In this document: positions 1 to 13,107 of the stretch, one piece after another | Position numbering within the stretch: position 1 is the stretch's first letter | Layout of the letters: every line of letters starts with the position of its first letter | Source: Tetmemena sp. SeJ-2015 | Taxonomy: Eukaryota; Ciliophora; Spirotrichea; Sporadotrichida; Oxytrichidae | Assembly: GCA_027382625.1 (NCBI GenBank) | Contig: JAJKFJ010021372.1 | Coordinates: 24,731 to 88,730 of the forward strand | Reading direction: 5' to 3' | Length of the DNA: 64,000 nt | Notes under the pieces: model-generated | What the model was told of the DNA's origin: nothing | Seen by the model: only the letters and a program-made list of their open reading frames with translations | The model's database searches: none | Program-made: the position numbers and the translations under genes

Positions 1-718
1 TACATTTAATCTATTCTAGAAAAAAAGCAATGAATATGTTTTAAAATTTATTTAACCTTCTTTTTTTGAACTAAAAATTGCATCTAAACAGTTTAAAGTA
101 AGTTTATGTTTATTAGCTTTAGGTGAGTAATTTTATATTTCTTTTTGAAATTCTGTATTTAATAATACTTTTTACTTTTATCTCTTTCTAGAAAAGTTTA
201 TTAAGTAGATATAAAGCCGATAAATCAAGAATTAATTATAAATTTTTACAAAGGTTTGTTCATATATTTTAATAAATAATTTTTTTTGCAAATCAATTTA
301 ATATTTAAAAAATAACAAAAAAAACTTAAAGAAATTTTTTAATCAAAATTAAAACTAATTGAGCAAAGTATTTTAAAATAATTAAAAATAAATTCAAAAA
401 GATAATTTTCTTTCGATATAAATTCGATATTCTTTTTTATTTATACAAAAAAACTTTTATATTTAAAAATATTAGGTAGAAGTTTAATTTTTTAAATATT
501 AGCATGAATTTTAAATTGATATCAATATTTATATCAATAAAAATATAGTTTTTAAAAATATAATTTTGATATATGTAAATTAAAATTAGAAGTGAATATC
601 TTTGAAATTGAAAATTATATTTTCTACTACAAAATTAAATGGAGATGATGCTGCAAGACTAATTATCATCTTCTCAGTAATTTATCTTTTCATAATTTAT
701 GTTCTTAAATCATTTAGG
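1..718. other. AT-rich region without a recognised gene
   Basis: Very AT-rich, with long A and T runs and no coherent coding frame. The last ~100 bases lie directly before the start of the coiled-coil gene; an ATG at about 640 and a GT..AG-like stretch just before 719 may be a short 5' exon and intron, but I cannot prove that. Confidence 0.5.
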
Positions 719-3700
719 ATGGCTGATTAAGAATCACTATTTGAATTGCTGCAAAGTAAGAATCTTATTATCAGCTCTTTGGAGCAGTAAATTCGAAAGC
801 AAAGATAGGGACTGGCTGCAGTTAAAGATCAAAGAGAAGAAAATATCAATGGATTGAATTTAAGACATAAAGATATCTAGTCACTCAAGAATAAAATATC
901 CACTATCAATCAACTATTACAGAGAAAATAAGTTTATTTTTAAGATAAGAAAGTATTTATTACCTTTTGCAATAATCCAAAGCAAAAAGCCTGATCCATT
1001 CAAATAGGAGAAGATAGCCTCACTTAAAGAAAAGAATAAAATGCTCTCAAAGAAACTCTAAAGTAAATAAGCAATAGGATAGGAACTATTAGAAAGTACG
1101 ACATAAGTAAATAAGACTAGAGTAAACTTAGAGAGCAAAATTAATTTCAACAAATAAAAAATAGAAAAGCACCTATTGGACTATGTAATTATAAATTTTT
1201 TTAAACTCATAAGACCAGGAGTATTTCAAAGACAAAATATCCGAAAGCTAAAAGTAAATCGAATAGTTGGAGAAGTAAAACTAAAAACTTTAAAATCAAA
1301 TTGGAAAGAAGAAGTCTAATACAAGTCATTAGAATAATAATCAAGAAGCTGAAAAGCTAATTCATAAAATGAGAGTTGTAAATAATTTGGAGCGAGAGTA
1401 TTTTGATTCGGCATAATAGATAAAGATGATATGTGACTAGATTTTTAATTTTAGCTTTAGGAATACAAAATTAAAACAGAGAGGATCTAAGCTAGATTAT
1501 AAACGAATTAAGAGTACTTGTACATCACGCTAGGCAGTAATGATTATACCTAAGCTAAATCAGTATGCTTTGTTTTGTAGTATTTCATTCTCAATTTAAA
1601 ATCTCAAGCTTAGTATAATTTGATCGAAGGAGATCTAAGCCATTTAATGAGGTAAATTAAAATGATTTTTTCCTATATGCAACATAAAACATTTTAATTA
1701 CGATTTTTATTTAGATTTAATGTAATTTTATTTTTTATTTTCTAGAGTCTAATTTTCTATCTTGATAAAATTAGTTGTCCTAATTAAACTAATTTAGCTA
1801 CTATAGATTAATTTGGCTAATAAATTTTTTAATAATCAAATTAATAATTATCATTGATTGCATCTAACTGTTTAAAGCTAATTAAAAAAAATTTAAATAG
1901 CTTAAATAATATATTGGTAAAGTGCATCTATAAAAATGAGCTGTGAAGAGATATTTGCAAAAAACGAAGCAGATTTAAAGCATTCAGATGAAGATATACT
2001 TAAACACGCAATAAATGACATGCAAAAAATAGCATAAGATTATTAGAAAAGCTAAAATAGTTTATTCTAATTGCAAACAGTCACTGAAGAATTGATATCC
2101 AAAGTAGAAGAATTTGAGGACAAACTTATTGATATTATTTACTTCATGATAAGATAGCCAAAGAAATAAAACAGAGAGTTAATTATATTGCAGAAAGCAA
2201 TTCTAAGCAGCTTAGGAAAGCTGATAAAACTAGATTATCATGCCATAAACTAAAATAAGAGATTTATAAAGTTGAAAATATTGCCTAGAAGTAGCAAGCT
2301 CACTAGTCTAGTGATGTTTAAAGTCTTAAAGAAAAAATAAATAGTAGCTACCTTGAGTGTGAAGAGTGTTACAATAATTTTGCGATCATAACATTTGTAA
2401 ATATTAGAAATGTCTATATTTACTTACTTTGAATTATTGTAGTTGGAAAATTGAGCTTAAATCTAAGAAACTTACAGAAAATAAGATAATTATCTAAATA
2501 AGAAGGTGTAATCAAAGAGCTAACTAGACTAAGGGATCAAATAGATTTTGATAGCTTGAGTTTAAATGAAGCTACAAGTAGAGTAAGAGCATTATAATCT
2601 TTGTTCAATAAAATCCTGAAAGATCTTTCTTCTAATGGAGGTATGTAAAAATTTAATGAGCGAAATTAGAAAGATATTTTTGAATATTACAGCAATGATC
2701 AAATAATAAAGCCTAGAGAAAAGTAAAAGCAATAACTTATCAAGAAGATCATCTCAGAATGAAATGAACATTGAGAATAAATATATTTTAATTTAAAAAG
2801 AATGTTAATGACATGAGCCTGCTGTCCATGGATAGTGATTCCTATAAGGGTTCACCTCTCAATCAAGCTGAACCTGATATAATTGAACAGGAAGATGAAG
2901 ATATATAAGAATCTAGTATTTTGAGTAAATCCATTAACATGCATTCTAAACAGAATTAAGTGAAAATCAGGAAAATCATTGAAAAAGATATTTTAAACTT
3001 AATATTTATAATTTTTTATTGTATTAAAAAATGTTTAACTGTAATTGATTTAACGTTAATCTTTTAATTGCTAAAATTTATCTTATTAAAGAATCCCATT
3101 TATTTTCTATCTTATTATACTAATCATTTTTTAAAATAAGGCAGAATAATTTGTTTGTAGATTTAATAAGGAATAACAATTTTATTTTTTTAAAAAATTA
3201 CCATTAACTTGCTTATTCAATTTAGGATTCTAATATGATTTAATGATCGAATATCCCTTTACCTTAACTAAAAATATTTTAGGCGTTGAGAAGGAATTGT
3301 AAAAATTGGATCAGCAGCTTAACTAACAAATATTCCTGATATAAACAGTAAAAAAAGGATCAAACCATGCTCCTTAATTAAAAATTAATTTCATAAAATA
3401 TTATTTAATGACAAGAGCTTTAATGATTACGAGAAAAAGAAAGAAGCTGCTAATTTCAATTCAGAAATGGACAAAAATTCATCCAAGCTCTAAACATTTA
3501 ATGATGAAAGGGAGTAGTTGTGGCAAAGATTTGCTACTCTTTAACTATCTAGAAATTTAAATGATTACCCAAAGGAAAATTTATAATTATTTATAAGGCA
3601 GAATATGAGCAACTTAGGTAGAACATAAATTAACTTATGTTGAGATTAGAAGATGAAGTTTTAGAAGAAGTCCACTATACTAAAAATTTGATTGAAATAA

Positions 3701-6700
3701 GTTTATATTTTAATTATGAGATTAAACTTTGTGAAAAATCTTTTTATTGAGAGTCTGTTATACAATTGAGAATTTCTATAAAGATCGCTAATAACTACGA
3801 TGTAAGCCTGTAATATTCTGCTAAGATATTTAATATATCAGGGTTTTAAATATTAACAAAGTTATGTTAGGATTTTAACTCTTTCTATAGAAGTCATACT
3901 AGAAAATAAGTTCTGTTTTCTGATTAACATGAGTGGACCACTTTTTATATTTAGTCAGTAGGATAAAATAGATTTTTTTAAATCAATTTAACTATAATTC
4001 CTCAAAGATATCCTTGGGAATTTACAGTCATCATTTAAATTTGAATCAAAATCTCGTTTATTTATCAGTACAGAAATTGAGAATAAAATATTTTTCTCCA
4101 TTATTTTTCTAACTTATTTTCATTTTGATTTCAACCATATTGCTATCAAGTGAACTTATAATTTATTTATACTTTAAACTAGAAAATAATTCAAAAGTAT
4201 AAAACTAAGAAGCAGGTTCTTTTAGAAACAATAGATTAGGTTAAGCTAAAGAATGAAGATCTCTCCCAAATATAGAAAGATTGCGAAAAGGTGTTTCACA
4301 TTTTGAATAACTTGGAAATCTAACTTCAGAAAATAGGGCAGCCTCAGAAACTTCCAAATTAAAAATAATCTTTATATAATTATGAGGATTAGGAGATTTA
4401 CAAAAACTTAGAGGCGCTTATGATATAAGTACGATAAAATTGATATAAAATTCATGCATATTTTAAATCAGTCAGAGCTATCTGAGTTGAAAAACGAGGC
4501 TTAAGCAATTGTTCTAGTTATTGAAAACAATCATAAGGATGTTTCTTTCTATGAGACGAAAGTTGTCAAAACATTGAAGATATTTATTTAAGATAGAGGA
4601 ACTGACCAAGTTGCTGTCTAAGATAGAGCCAAAGATTCTCAAACTCAGTGAAGTTAATCTCCATGTAGAAACCCAAGTGAGAGAACTATAGGTAAACGCA
4701 GAGTCTTTCATTTAGAAAACTAGGAAAATCAGATACTATGAAATGACCAATCTGCTCCAAGAGTCTAATTCCTTAGTTGAAGATTAATTAGACCCTCTTC
4801 TTACGAGTGTTAACAAAACCCTCAGCGAATTCAAAGTATATCTACAGTCTCTCACTGGACAAATTGTATTTAAATATATTTTATAATAGCTAGCCAAGAT
4901 TTGATATTCCTAGACATCGATTAGAAACTATCTGATACACAAATGTTTGAGTCAAACAGGGATTCTCTTGTCTCTGGTTTGTAATTACAGAAATCTAAAC
5001 TATCTATACTTGACAGAAAGAAGTTCACAATTGAGGAGTCAAGATCGATTTTAGAGGAAACTAAAACAGTATATCGAAAGATAGAATAAGATATTGAATA
5101 GTTGAAGGATTTTAAGATCAAAGAATTAAATCATTCTTATTTAATCAAGTTAGAGAGATTATTTAAGGAGTATATTGATACTAATGACGAGGAAATGAGG
5201 AGATAGAAACTAAATAGGTCAATTAATAAGCTTTAGACTGAGAATGAAAACTTGGAGTTAACGGTGTAAAATTTATTAGACTATGTCCAGGATGAAATAA
5301 AATAGTTCAACAAAGTTCATGCTTCTATATTAACTAGTATATATGAATTAAATATTTTATCTAGTCCAGACTACATAGATCTTTATATTTTTAGCCAAGC
5401 ACTCTAAGTATGATAAGTAAAGAAGAAGAATCCAAGAATTTAATATATCCTTAATTTAAATTTGAGTTAGAAACATAGAAGTTTAAAGATCGTTTAGATT
5501 AGTACATCTCGAACAAGCGAAAGATAAAAGGCTTAGATAGTTCAATAAATCAAGATATAAGTTTGAAAGAGATGAGAATTGTTCTTACTGGGATAGAAGA
5601 TGCAAACTACAATTTGATTATCCTGTAGAGAGACTTAGAAGAAATTTATCTAAGCTTGCAAAGGAAAAGAGTGAAAGTAGCAGATGCAGATATTCCAAGG
5701 GTAATCTAAATGAGAAGTAAAGAGATTGAGAAATTTAAAGAAGAATTTAATAAACTCTTAAAATTCTGGAAGAAGTAGAATAACAATATCAAGAAAGATC
5801 TTTCGATTCCAACCAAGACAAATTTAATTATATGTTCTTAATTCTCTCCAGAGAAGCTAGGTTAGATGCAAAGGACTCTAGCGGAAATGAGAGATAGATC
5901 TTAGAAATTAAAAACAGATTCAGAAGATATTGAGAGGAAGGTTAAGTAAATAAAAAACACAGAGCTGAAGTACTAAAATAGGAGGATAAATCTGTCAAAG
6001 AGCAAGTTAAATTGAGATATGACTATATTTAGCTCAGTGCAATCATTGAAGAGTTATCTAAAGCTCAAAAGCAGCTTAAGTTCCTCCAATCTTAGCTTTC
6101 TGATTACAATTTGACTCTTTTAGCAAAGCTTAGTTAAATCAGTTCTCTAGATGTTGAAAAGAAACTTAAGAGATTGATTCAATCTGTTACTGATGTTCTG
6201 AATAATGAGTAGCATAATTGGTTTAGGTAATTTAAATTTTTAGCGAGTAAGATCAGTATAAGCAGGCGGCATTAAACTTATCTCAGATTATCTGTAAGGA
6301 TACACCTCCAGCGACCCTGATGAAGAATTCTTCACCGTTCTCTAGTCTGAGTGTAGAGATATTGTAAACGATTACAACCTGCAAAGCAGACAATTTGAAC
6401 AGATAGTGAGTGATGCTAATTCTCTTCTTTCTAATATAACTCAAAGGAGAAGTCTACTTTCTATAATTAAGGAAATGTTTTATGTTTTTATTCTGATGGT
6501 AGAATAAGTGAAAATGAGCTAGAGGGTGTTAATGATACAGTCAGTAGATTGGAAATAAAGGCTGGAAAACTCAAGCAGCAAAGGAAAGATCTTGAGCTGC
6601 AACTTCTACAGAGCAGAGAAAGACTTGCCTACCATGACGTTGATTAGAAACTAGGTCGGAGGAGGCAAGAGATAGAAGAACTGGAAAGGATAATTGGAGA

Positions 6701-8026
6701 TATTTTAATGGATGTTAGTAGTATTCAAGAGAGACTCATGGCTGACTTGGAGTTCTGCTAGAATTCTCATAAATTTATTTATTCAGGAGAGAGTAGATAC
6801 AATTTCTACGCTGAGAAACTTTCTAAGCTTGTTGACTAGGCGGGGAATGTTTCTAATACAGCAAGTGATATAAATGAGCAGAGAATCGAGATAGAATAGA
6901 ACATAGAATTTGTTCTTAAGAGCTCTCAAGTAGCTTATTCTTAAAATCATCGTACTTATTTAAGTTTAATTAGCTCCTATGATGTTGAACAGAGAATCTC
7001 TGGCTTGGAATAGAATCTAGTCTTTAAGAAATAAATTTAAAAGACTCTCAAGCAAATTCAGTAACTTAATTAAATTTTTAAACTCCATTCTTAAGTAAAA
7101 ACACTGTTCACTCAAACTAACCAAGCACTAGCACAAGCCAACTGAGTAAATTTTCAAACCTCCTCCTGGAGGAGATGAGGTAGATAAAATGCTTTCTGAG
7201 ATCTTAAACAGACTGGGTTTCTATATTCCTATCAAGAAGTTAGGAGGTGGTTACTATAACTTCGGAACTAAGAAAATCTACTGCAAGATCATAAACGGGA
7301 AACTGGTAGTAAGAGTGGGTGGAGGTTATATGGGCATAGAGGAATTCATAGTTCAGCATGGCTAATTAGAACTAGAGAGATTGAATTCACAAGCAGTAGT
7401 TGAGCAAAGGATGAAAGAGAAGGACGAGCTGAGAATCGGAAAGGCAAGACTCAAAACTGCTGCAGCTGCTGGAAGAGAGAAATAGAAGAACTTAATGGAT
7501 AAAGGATCAAGGACTGGCAGTCCAAATGCTATGAAACAGAATGCCAGTCTGGATGAGGAGGAAGAAGTAAAAGTCAGGCAACTTAATCATGGATCAGACG
7601 ATGAGACACAAGACAAGACTTCATCTATGATAAATTATTTAATCTAGAGCGTTTGGAAACTAGCCCAATACCTCATCATTGTCCATAAAATATGCCAATC
7701 TCAAACCCTAAATAAAGAAGACCAAAGCTGGAGGCAGTAAAGCAAGACAAGAAGAAGGCAACACCATTCAGAGCTAATACTACTTAGCTGCTACTCCCAA
7801 GAGAAGACTTAACTCACCCTCTTCAACTTCTAAGTCTGACTAAGATGACTCTTACTCCATGGGTGGAGGATCAGTTGGAGGAGCTTCTGCTTCTAATAAG
7901 AGTGTGGCTGTCAGATCTGCTTTGAACAAGTAAGGTTAAATAAGTGAGAACGGCAATCTTAGTAAACTTAATGCGCCTGATTCCAGCTTCCTCAAAAAGG
8001 GATTGGCGAATCTCCCTAAAAAGTGA
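719..8026 (+). CDS. Giant coiled-coil protein with C-terminal GAS2 domain
   Basis: Probable microtubule-associated structural protein. From the ATG at 719 the frame (TAA/TAG as Gln) gives a Glu/Lys/Gln/Leu-rich heptad-like protein, opening MADQESLFELLQSKNLII, that runs as coiled coil for most of the gene. Near the end, about 7160-7370, is a GAS2-type domain containing LGGGYYNFGTKKIYCKIING followed by a GGGYMGIEEF segment; this family binds microtubules. A basic, Ser-rich tail follows and ends ...LPKK with TGA at 8024-8026. The frame breaks at several AT-rich places (about 930-980, 1650-1935, 2990-3250, 3640-4180) that I read as introns or IESs. An ATG at 1936 could start a separate gene, so two genes are possible. 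The GAS2 call is firm; the single-gene model is moderate. Confidence 0.75.
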
Positions 8027-8135
8027 AATGATGGATCATTAACATTTAATTTCTATTTTATTTTTTTATAATGGATTAGAATATAATGTTGTATTTTTTA
8101 TTTGCTAATTATAATTTATATAGAAATTAAAATAA

Positions 8136-9571
8136 TCAATTGTATGAGTCTGAAGAATCGTAAGAATCATTGACGAAATCATTTGCTTTGCTCTTGAATT
8201 CGTATATTTCTGTTATATATGATTCTGTAGTTTATAATTATTGGCACTGCCTATATTTTAATACTGCTCCTCTTCAAAAAGAGACTATGAAGTAAACTCC
8301 ATGTCTTTCAACTTATCGAATGTCAATAACTCAGTCCTCATTATCTCGTCTATTTTAAATATGAATGATATATTTCAAATAATTTTATCATATTTTGCTT
8401 GAGATGTCATCACATTCCCTCTCTAACTCGTCTTTCATAAGTGCAAGAGAGGAAGATATAGTTTGAAACATCTGATCACTCTTCTTCAATAAAATTATTT
8501 ACTCTTAAGTCCCTATGTCTAAGGAGCAACTTGCAAAGGCTTGAACTTGTTAGTAGAGGCTTGCTGCATAGTGGCAACTGAGCTATCAAAGATGTTGCTG
8601 TCGATCTAAGGATGAGATGGGTACATCAAGTTGCTAAATTAAGGAGACGCAAGAAGCTTTTCAGTCAAAAATAAAGATTATTTGCTCAGTCGATGTCTCA
8701 CTAATTGCAGGTAAATTGTTGGATTATCTCTACTCTCTATCTTCATTCTACTAGCTGAAGTACCTGTTATGATTATTTGGAACCCCCTTGCCATCATTCT
8801 AGGGATAGGCTGAATCTCCTGAGCCGAGGAAGAAGCCATTTACTGAATTGAATTGCTACTTCCCAAGGACTGCTGTTGCACTATTCTACTAACTGCTTCC
8901 AATTTAATTGAGTTCCTAATTCAAGTGGCTGAACTGGTCTTTTAAACTTAGCTCAGAAAATAGAGATGGCAGGTTCTAGTCATTTTTGCTTAACTCTTAA
9001 GTGGTTTATTTAAATTGAGAGCTCTCACTCTATAACTAATCCTGATAAGAAGAAGCTGGGTTGTAGTATGAATTCAAGTTAGAAAGTAATTGCTGAGGGG
9101 CCAATCGCTCTTTCTCAGACAGCTGGTCACTCTGCTTTAAAGAAATGTAATAGATATATGATTAGCTTGACTCTTGACTTGGATCTGGACTGGTCTTTTC
9201 CGACAGTATACTCTTAGTTAAAATTCGTTTATTTGAAGTTAAAATAAAACTATATACTTTCAGTAAAAAGTTTTCCTTTCCAGAGAGTTTGTTTTCCTGC
9301 TGAATTTGGAATTCCTTGAAGCTTGATTTCATTTGTTGAGGGTTGATTTGGATGGAATCACTCAAGTCCAAGTCAATGTAATAAAAGAAAATAATTATTA
9401 AATCACTCTGCTTAGAATTAGAGTTGAGTGGTAGATCCTTATAGTTTGCTTTACCCTCAGCTCTGAGAGTACTATTCCCAGAGTTCCCTAAGTTCTATGA
9501 GGCAGCCATGTTCTTGGCTTTGAGGATCTCATTTTGTATTTCTTAGAGCAATTTTAAACTGTTTGACATCT
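8136..9571 (-). CDS. Hypothetical protein, Ser/Gln/Asn-rich
   Basis: Not recognised. The start at 9571 gives MSNSLKLLQEIQNEILKAKN, followed by Ser/Asn/Gln-rich low-complexity sequence and, near the C terminus, a short acidic helix-like stretch (ALMKDELERECDDISS). The probable C terminus reads FVNDSYDSSDSYN and stops at TGA (8136-8138). An IES with pointer AAGAGT (8478-8506) puts the two halves of the C-terminal region in one frame, and at least one further junction near 8400 is needed. Convergent with the GAS2 gene, with about 110 bp between the two stops. Confidence 0.5.
8478..8500 (-). other. IES, 23 bp, pointer AAGAGT
   Basis: On the minus strand AAGAGT occurs at both ends of an AT-rich insert (copies at + 8478-8483 and 8501-8506). 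Removing one copy plus the insert joins GLKS to DQMFQTISS in frame; unremoved, a TGA falls inside the insert. Confidence 0.65.
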
Positions 9572-10674
9572 TGTTGAAATAATTCAAATTCAAAATTAAC
9601 TTTATAATTTTAGATATCCACTCAAAGAATATATTTTAATGGTTTGGTATGATTAGTGAAGTGGAATTGAAGTATATGATTATGTGCTGTTGATTAAAGT
9701 GAGTATGCCTCTTGATTTAAATAATTAATTTAGAGCAAATCCAAACAAATTCTAACAACCATCATCATGCACAAAAAACCATACTCATTCAACAAAGGAT
9801 TAAACATATTCTTAAAGCATAATTTAAATTATGCTCATTTTTCTTATCTTTTAATATTATAGCTCCTTAAAATTTATTTATAATAAGTTTATAAATTGCC
9901 TCTACTGAAGCTAAGCATTCTAGGGTTCATAGTAGGCCACTTGGTAACTCCCTCTCAGCAGCAATCCTTGAGTGCTAAAATTATTATTATTTATGCTGGT
10001 TATGGTGAGTCCTCATCGACTACTTTGGGGAGTGGTTAAAACTCCTCAGGATCTGCATCGTCATCAGAACAGAAATCAACTATTGATGTATCCACTAAAA
10101 CTGAAAGAGTCGATTTCTTCTCATAAAAAAATTATTTTATTGTTCTCAGCTTATTTAGAGGTAAGTTAGATAAATAGAGTGAAAATTCTAAGATTTACAA
10201 TAATATGGCTTCGAAAAAGAAAATGGAGTGTCAAAAATACTTTGGTCAAAAATTATCAGTTTTCTGCCTTTCTTTTTTGCAGAGTTGATATCAATCAAAT
10301 TATTTTAAAATAAAAATACATTTTAAAATAGAAATATAATTATTTAATAATTTATCCTACTATTATCTTAGAATTATAGGATTTTTTTGTTTTATTTTAA
10401 ATCTTCGTTTAAAATTAGTTCCTATAATATTTCAAATTCATTAAAGCTATCTTAACTGAAAAGCATTAAAAATCAATTAAATTAAGAGAAGGGATCTTTT
10501 TTTGTTATATTTTATTAGAGGTTTAATTTTAAGTTTATTATCTATCAGTATTTGTATAATAATTTGTGTAGAACTTGAAGCTGCAATCGGATTCACTACC
10601 ATAAATATTATTTTAGTATGAAAAATAATGAAGAAAGAATATAAAAATATTTTTATTTGTTTATACTTTAATAA
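9572..10674. other. Mostly non-coding; short Ser-rich open stretch
   Basis: AT-rich spacer. From about 9985 to 10190 (+) one frame reads GYGESSSTTLGSGQNSSGSA and on into a Ser/Thr-rich stretch ending before a GTAAGT-like donor at about 10160. It could be one isolated coding segment, but no family is recognisable and I do not call a gene. Confidence 0.35.
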
Positions 10675-10930
10675 GATCCACTTAAATTGAAATATTTATC
10701 GGCGGATGAGCTAAGCAAGCATCCATATTTTAGTTTAAGCTAGAAGGATTTAGTAATTAAATGGAATAAAATTAAGACTCTACTCATTCAAAATACTCCC
10801 CAAATGATTTCCTAACTCAGGACTTGTAGCTGTTGTCAAACTCTCAGGTATCGTCATACGCATCTTCAACCTCCTCAAATTCTCAGTCTAGCTCAAAACT
10901 CTCCTATTACACAAAATATTTTCATGTAAG
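10675..10930 (+). CDS. Possible protein kinase C-terminal segment plus Ser-rich tail
   Basis: One frame reads DPLKLKYLSADELSKHPYF, which resembles the last part of many eukaryotic protein kinases (a conserved Asp-Pro, then Ala-x-Glu-x-Leu-x-x-His-Pro-Tyr-Phe). An overlapping frame from the ATG at about 10764 gives a Ser/Gln-rich tail (LLSNSQVSSYASSTSSNSQS). No catalytic kinase motifs are found next to it, so if real it is a separated coding segment of a gene whose rest lies elsewhere. GTAAG at about 10936 could be a donor. Weak call. Confidence 0.25.
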
Positions 10931-10987
10931 AAATACAAATTATATTATATGTCGATTCATCAATTAAATTATTTCTAAATTAATTTA

Positions 10988-12671
10988 TGAATAATTCTCT
11001 TCAGAGTCTTATTTTTATTTGAGTGCAATCAAAATGAATTTTATTAAAGCAAGCAGCCCATCTTTGGAGTGCTTTCTCAGCCAGTCTCTAACTCCAACCT
11101 TAAAATATACTTTATTTAGAACAAACTAAGAGATTTTCCTGGGGACTAGTATATCCTAGACGTAAACCGAGACTTCATCGAACTGGGTGGATCATGCGCC
11201 ACTCCCATTCCTTACGACGTAGACGCAACTACTTTGACCACAGTGATTCTCCCAAAGCTGTCTGGCGTGTTGTTTACCGGCGGAGGGCTAGATTTGATTC
11301 ACCCAACTACTCAAGTGCAGCACCGATACTATCTCACAGCTAAATTACTGCATTTATCTTATATTCTTTGCTAAGGTGATATACGATTACGCAATCAATA
11401 AAAAGGACTAGGAGGGGAAGGACTTCATTCTGATGGGAGTCTGTTAAGGCTATCAGTTGCTCTCTATGCTTGTGGCCGGCGACATCTACACACTAGAGAG
11501 CATACCCATCGCAGACCAAAGCAGACCTCTCCACTGGAATGTAAATCTCATAAGCATCATTATGTTTTTATCCCCAGCTGGAGAGCAGGATATTCGAAAG
11601 TCTAGACTCTGACTTAGAGATCGCGTTTGCTAGGCAAGAGGTGGCTTTCCACTATCATGACTTCGGAATCTCGACAGCAAGGTTCAAGTCTCTGCTCAAA
11701 TATTTTATCTACCGAATTTAAGCAGCTTCTTTAAAGTGCTTCAATCAGACAACCACAACGGATAAGACTTCGTTGTAGCTGTATAATCGAAATAGAAATT
11801 TATTGAATAAACTGTAGAGGCCCATCACTATTCTATATATGGCGTGCTTTACCATCCTGAGTACTAGATATTTATTTAATTTTTATTTATATTGGATCCA
11901 GCAAAGCCATTCAATATTGCATGAACAAATTTTAATAGAGAGATGAAATTATCATAAGATTTACTTTTTAGAATAATAGCAGAAACAGTGTGACTTTGAG
12001 AATAGCAAGGCACTTTATATTAAATACATTTTCTTTTCAACATTCTTAAACGAGTAAGCTAACAGATTCTTAAGTCTGACGTAACCTCAAACCATGTATT
12101 CTGATTTACAGCAGCAGTAATTCAATCATAGCTTTAAATAGGTTTAAATCTATTTGTTATCAAAGTAGCGAATAATTGCAAATTGACTAAGGCATACACT
12201 TAATTATGCTCTATTTATATTAGGCAGCGAGCAGAAGCTTTACTCAATGAGAAGCCTAGAACCTTTCACATATAACCTAGGAGGAGTTAAATTAGCGGGT
12301 GCTCTGGCTATAGATCTCTAATCAGCATTAGAATTTTACTAAAGTCAAACTACTCCAGCCTCTCAAATTATTAAAAATAATTTTACTCTTCCGTAGACAT
12401 TCAAACCATTTCAACACCTTCTTTTCTACAAGAAAGATTGAGAGAAAAGCTCCAAACCTAAACTACTACTCAGTCTAGCAACCAATCAGCTCTTGGTCAA
12501 AATGAAAACTAATCTGATGCTTTTAACATCTACCTCTTCCTCATCAGAAAATAATGGCTTCCAAGATTCTTTAGTTCTACTTCCATTACTGAACCAAAGA
12601 AAAGATCATTCAGTGAGATAGTCAATCAAGCCTTATTCCAAATGTCCTTTGAAATGGCCAGCTAATTTTGA
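10988..12671 (+). CDS. Gamma-glutamyl hydrolase paralogue 1
   Basis: Predicted class-I-glutamine-amidotransferase-type gamma-glutamyl hydrolase, which removes Glu from folate polyglutamates, usually in lysosomes or outside the cell. Seen: N-terminal QPIFGVLSQPVSN, then LSGVLFTGGGLDLIHP, the nucleophile segment ILMGVCQGYQLLSML with catalytic Cys, HYHDFGIS, and the catalytic-His motif YGVLYHPEYQ. A 37-bp intron lies at 11541-11577; two clear IESs (11339-11369, 11779-11811) and one likely one near 11701 (pointer CT) interrupt it. After the usual end it continues with an extension (YNLGGVKLAGALAIDL) shared with paralogue 2, then a Ser/Thr/Gln-rich tail ending QMSFEMASQF and TGA at 12669-12671. 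The start is uncertain. No lesion seen in the catalytic region. Confidence 0.8.
11339..11369 (+). other. IES, 31 bp, pointer GCTAA
   Basis: GCTAA at 11339-11343 and 11370-11374 flanks the insert. Excision gives ACA-GCT-AAG-GTG-ATA-TAC, reading TAKVIYDYA as expected for the family. The insert has no GT..AG ends. Confidence 0.85.
11541..11577 (+). other. Spliceosomal intron, 37 bp
   Basis: Starts GTAAAT and ends CCCCAG between ...LHWN and LESRIFESL. A useful contrast with the IESs, which lack these ends. Confidence 0.8.
11779..11811 (+). other. In-frame IES, 33 bp, pointer CTGTA
   Basis: CTGTA at 11779-11783 and 11812-11816. Excision gives FVVAVEAHHYSIYGVLYHPE, as the family predicts. The insert length is a multiple of three and has no TGA, so it would be missed by frame checks alone. 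Confidence 0.85.
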
Positions 12672-13107
12672 TTGAATAAATACCTCCTCTTCACTTATAG
12701 CTTGTTGAAAAGAAGTCATTTATCCTCACAATCATATTCTTATTCTTAACAAGAAAACATTTTATAACATCAAATAATATAGTTGGATCTTAATTTCCTC
12801 ACATTCAAACAACTTATCTTTCTTTATTAGATTTGAAGATGATTTATTGACAATTTAGGGTGAGAAAATCAATTTAGAATTAATTTTAATATTATAAGAA
12901 TTCAGCAAAAGCTTATCAATAATTTTCTTATTTGCTTGTTTTTTGCTACTCTTTATTTCTATTTCATTATATTTGAAGAAATTCGAATGAGGACAAATTT
13001 ATGTTTGCTTTTGAAATAAAGTGATTTAGATTGGTCCAACTTTCAATATAAGTTTTATTATCTGAATTTACAATTCTAAAGTTTCTTAACACAGAACTTA
13101 TACCCAT
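12672..13107. other. AT-rich spacer between hydrolase paralogues 1 and 2
   Basis: No coherent frame and no RNA gene seen. A short 5' exon of paralogue 2 could be hidden here. Confidence 0.45.
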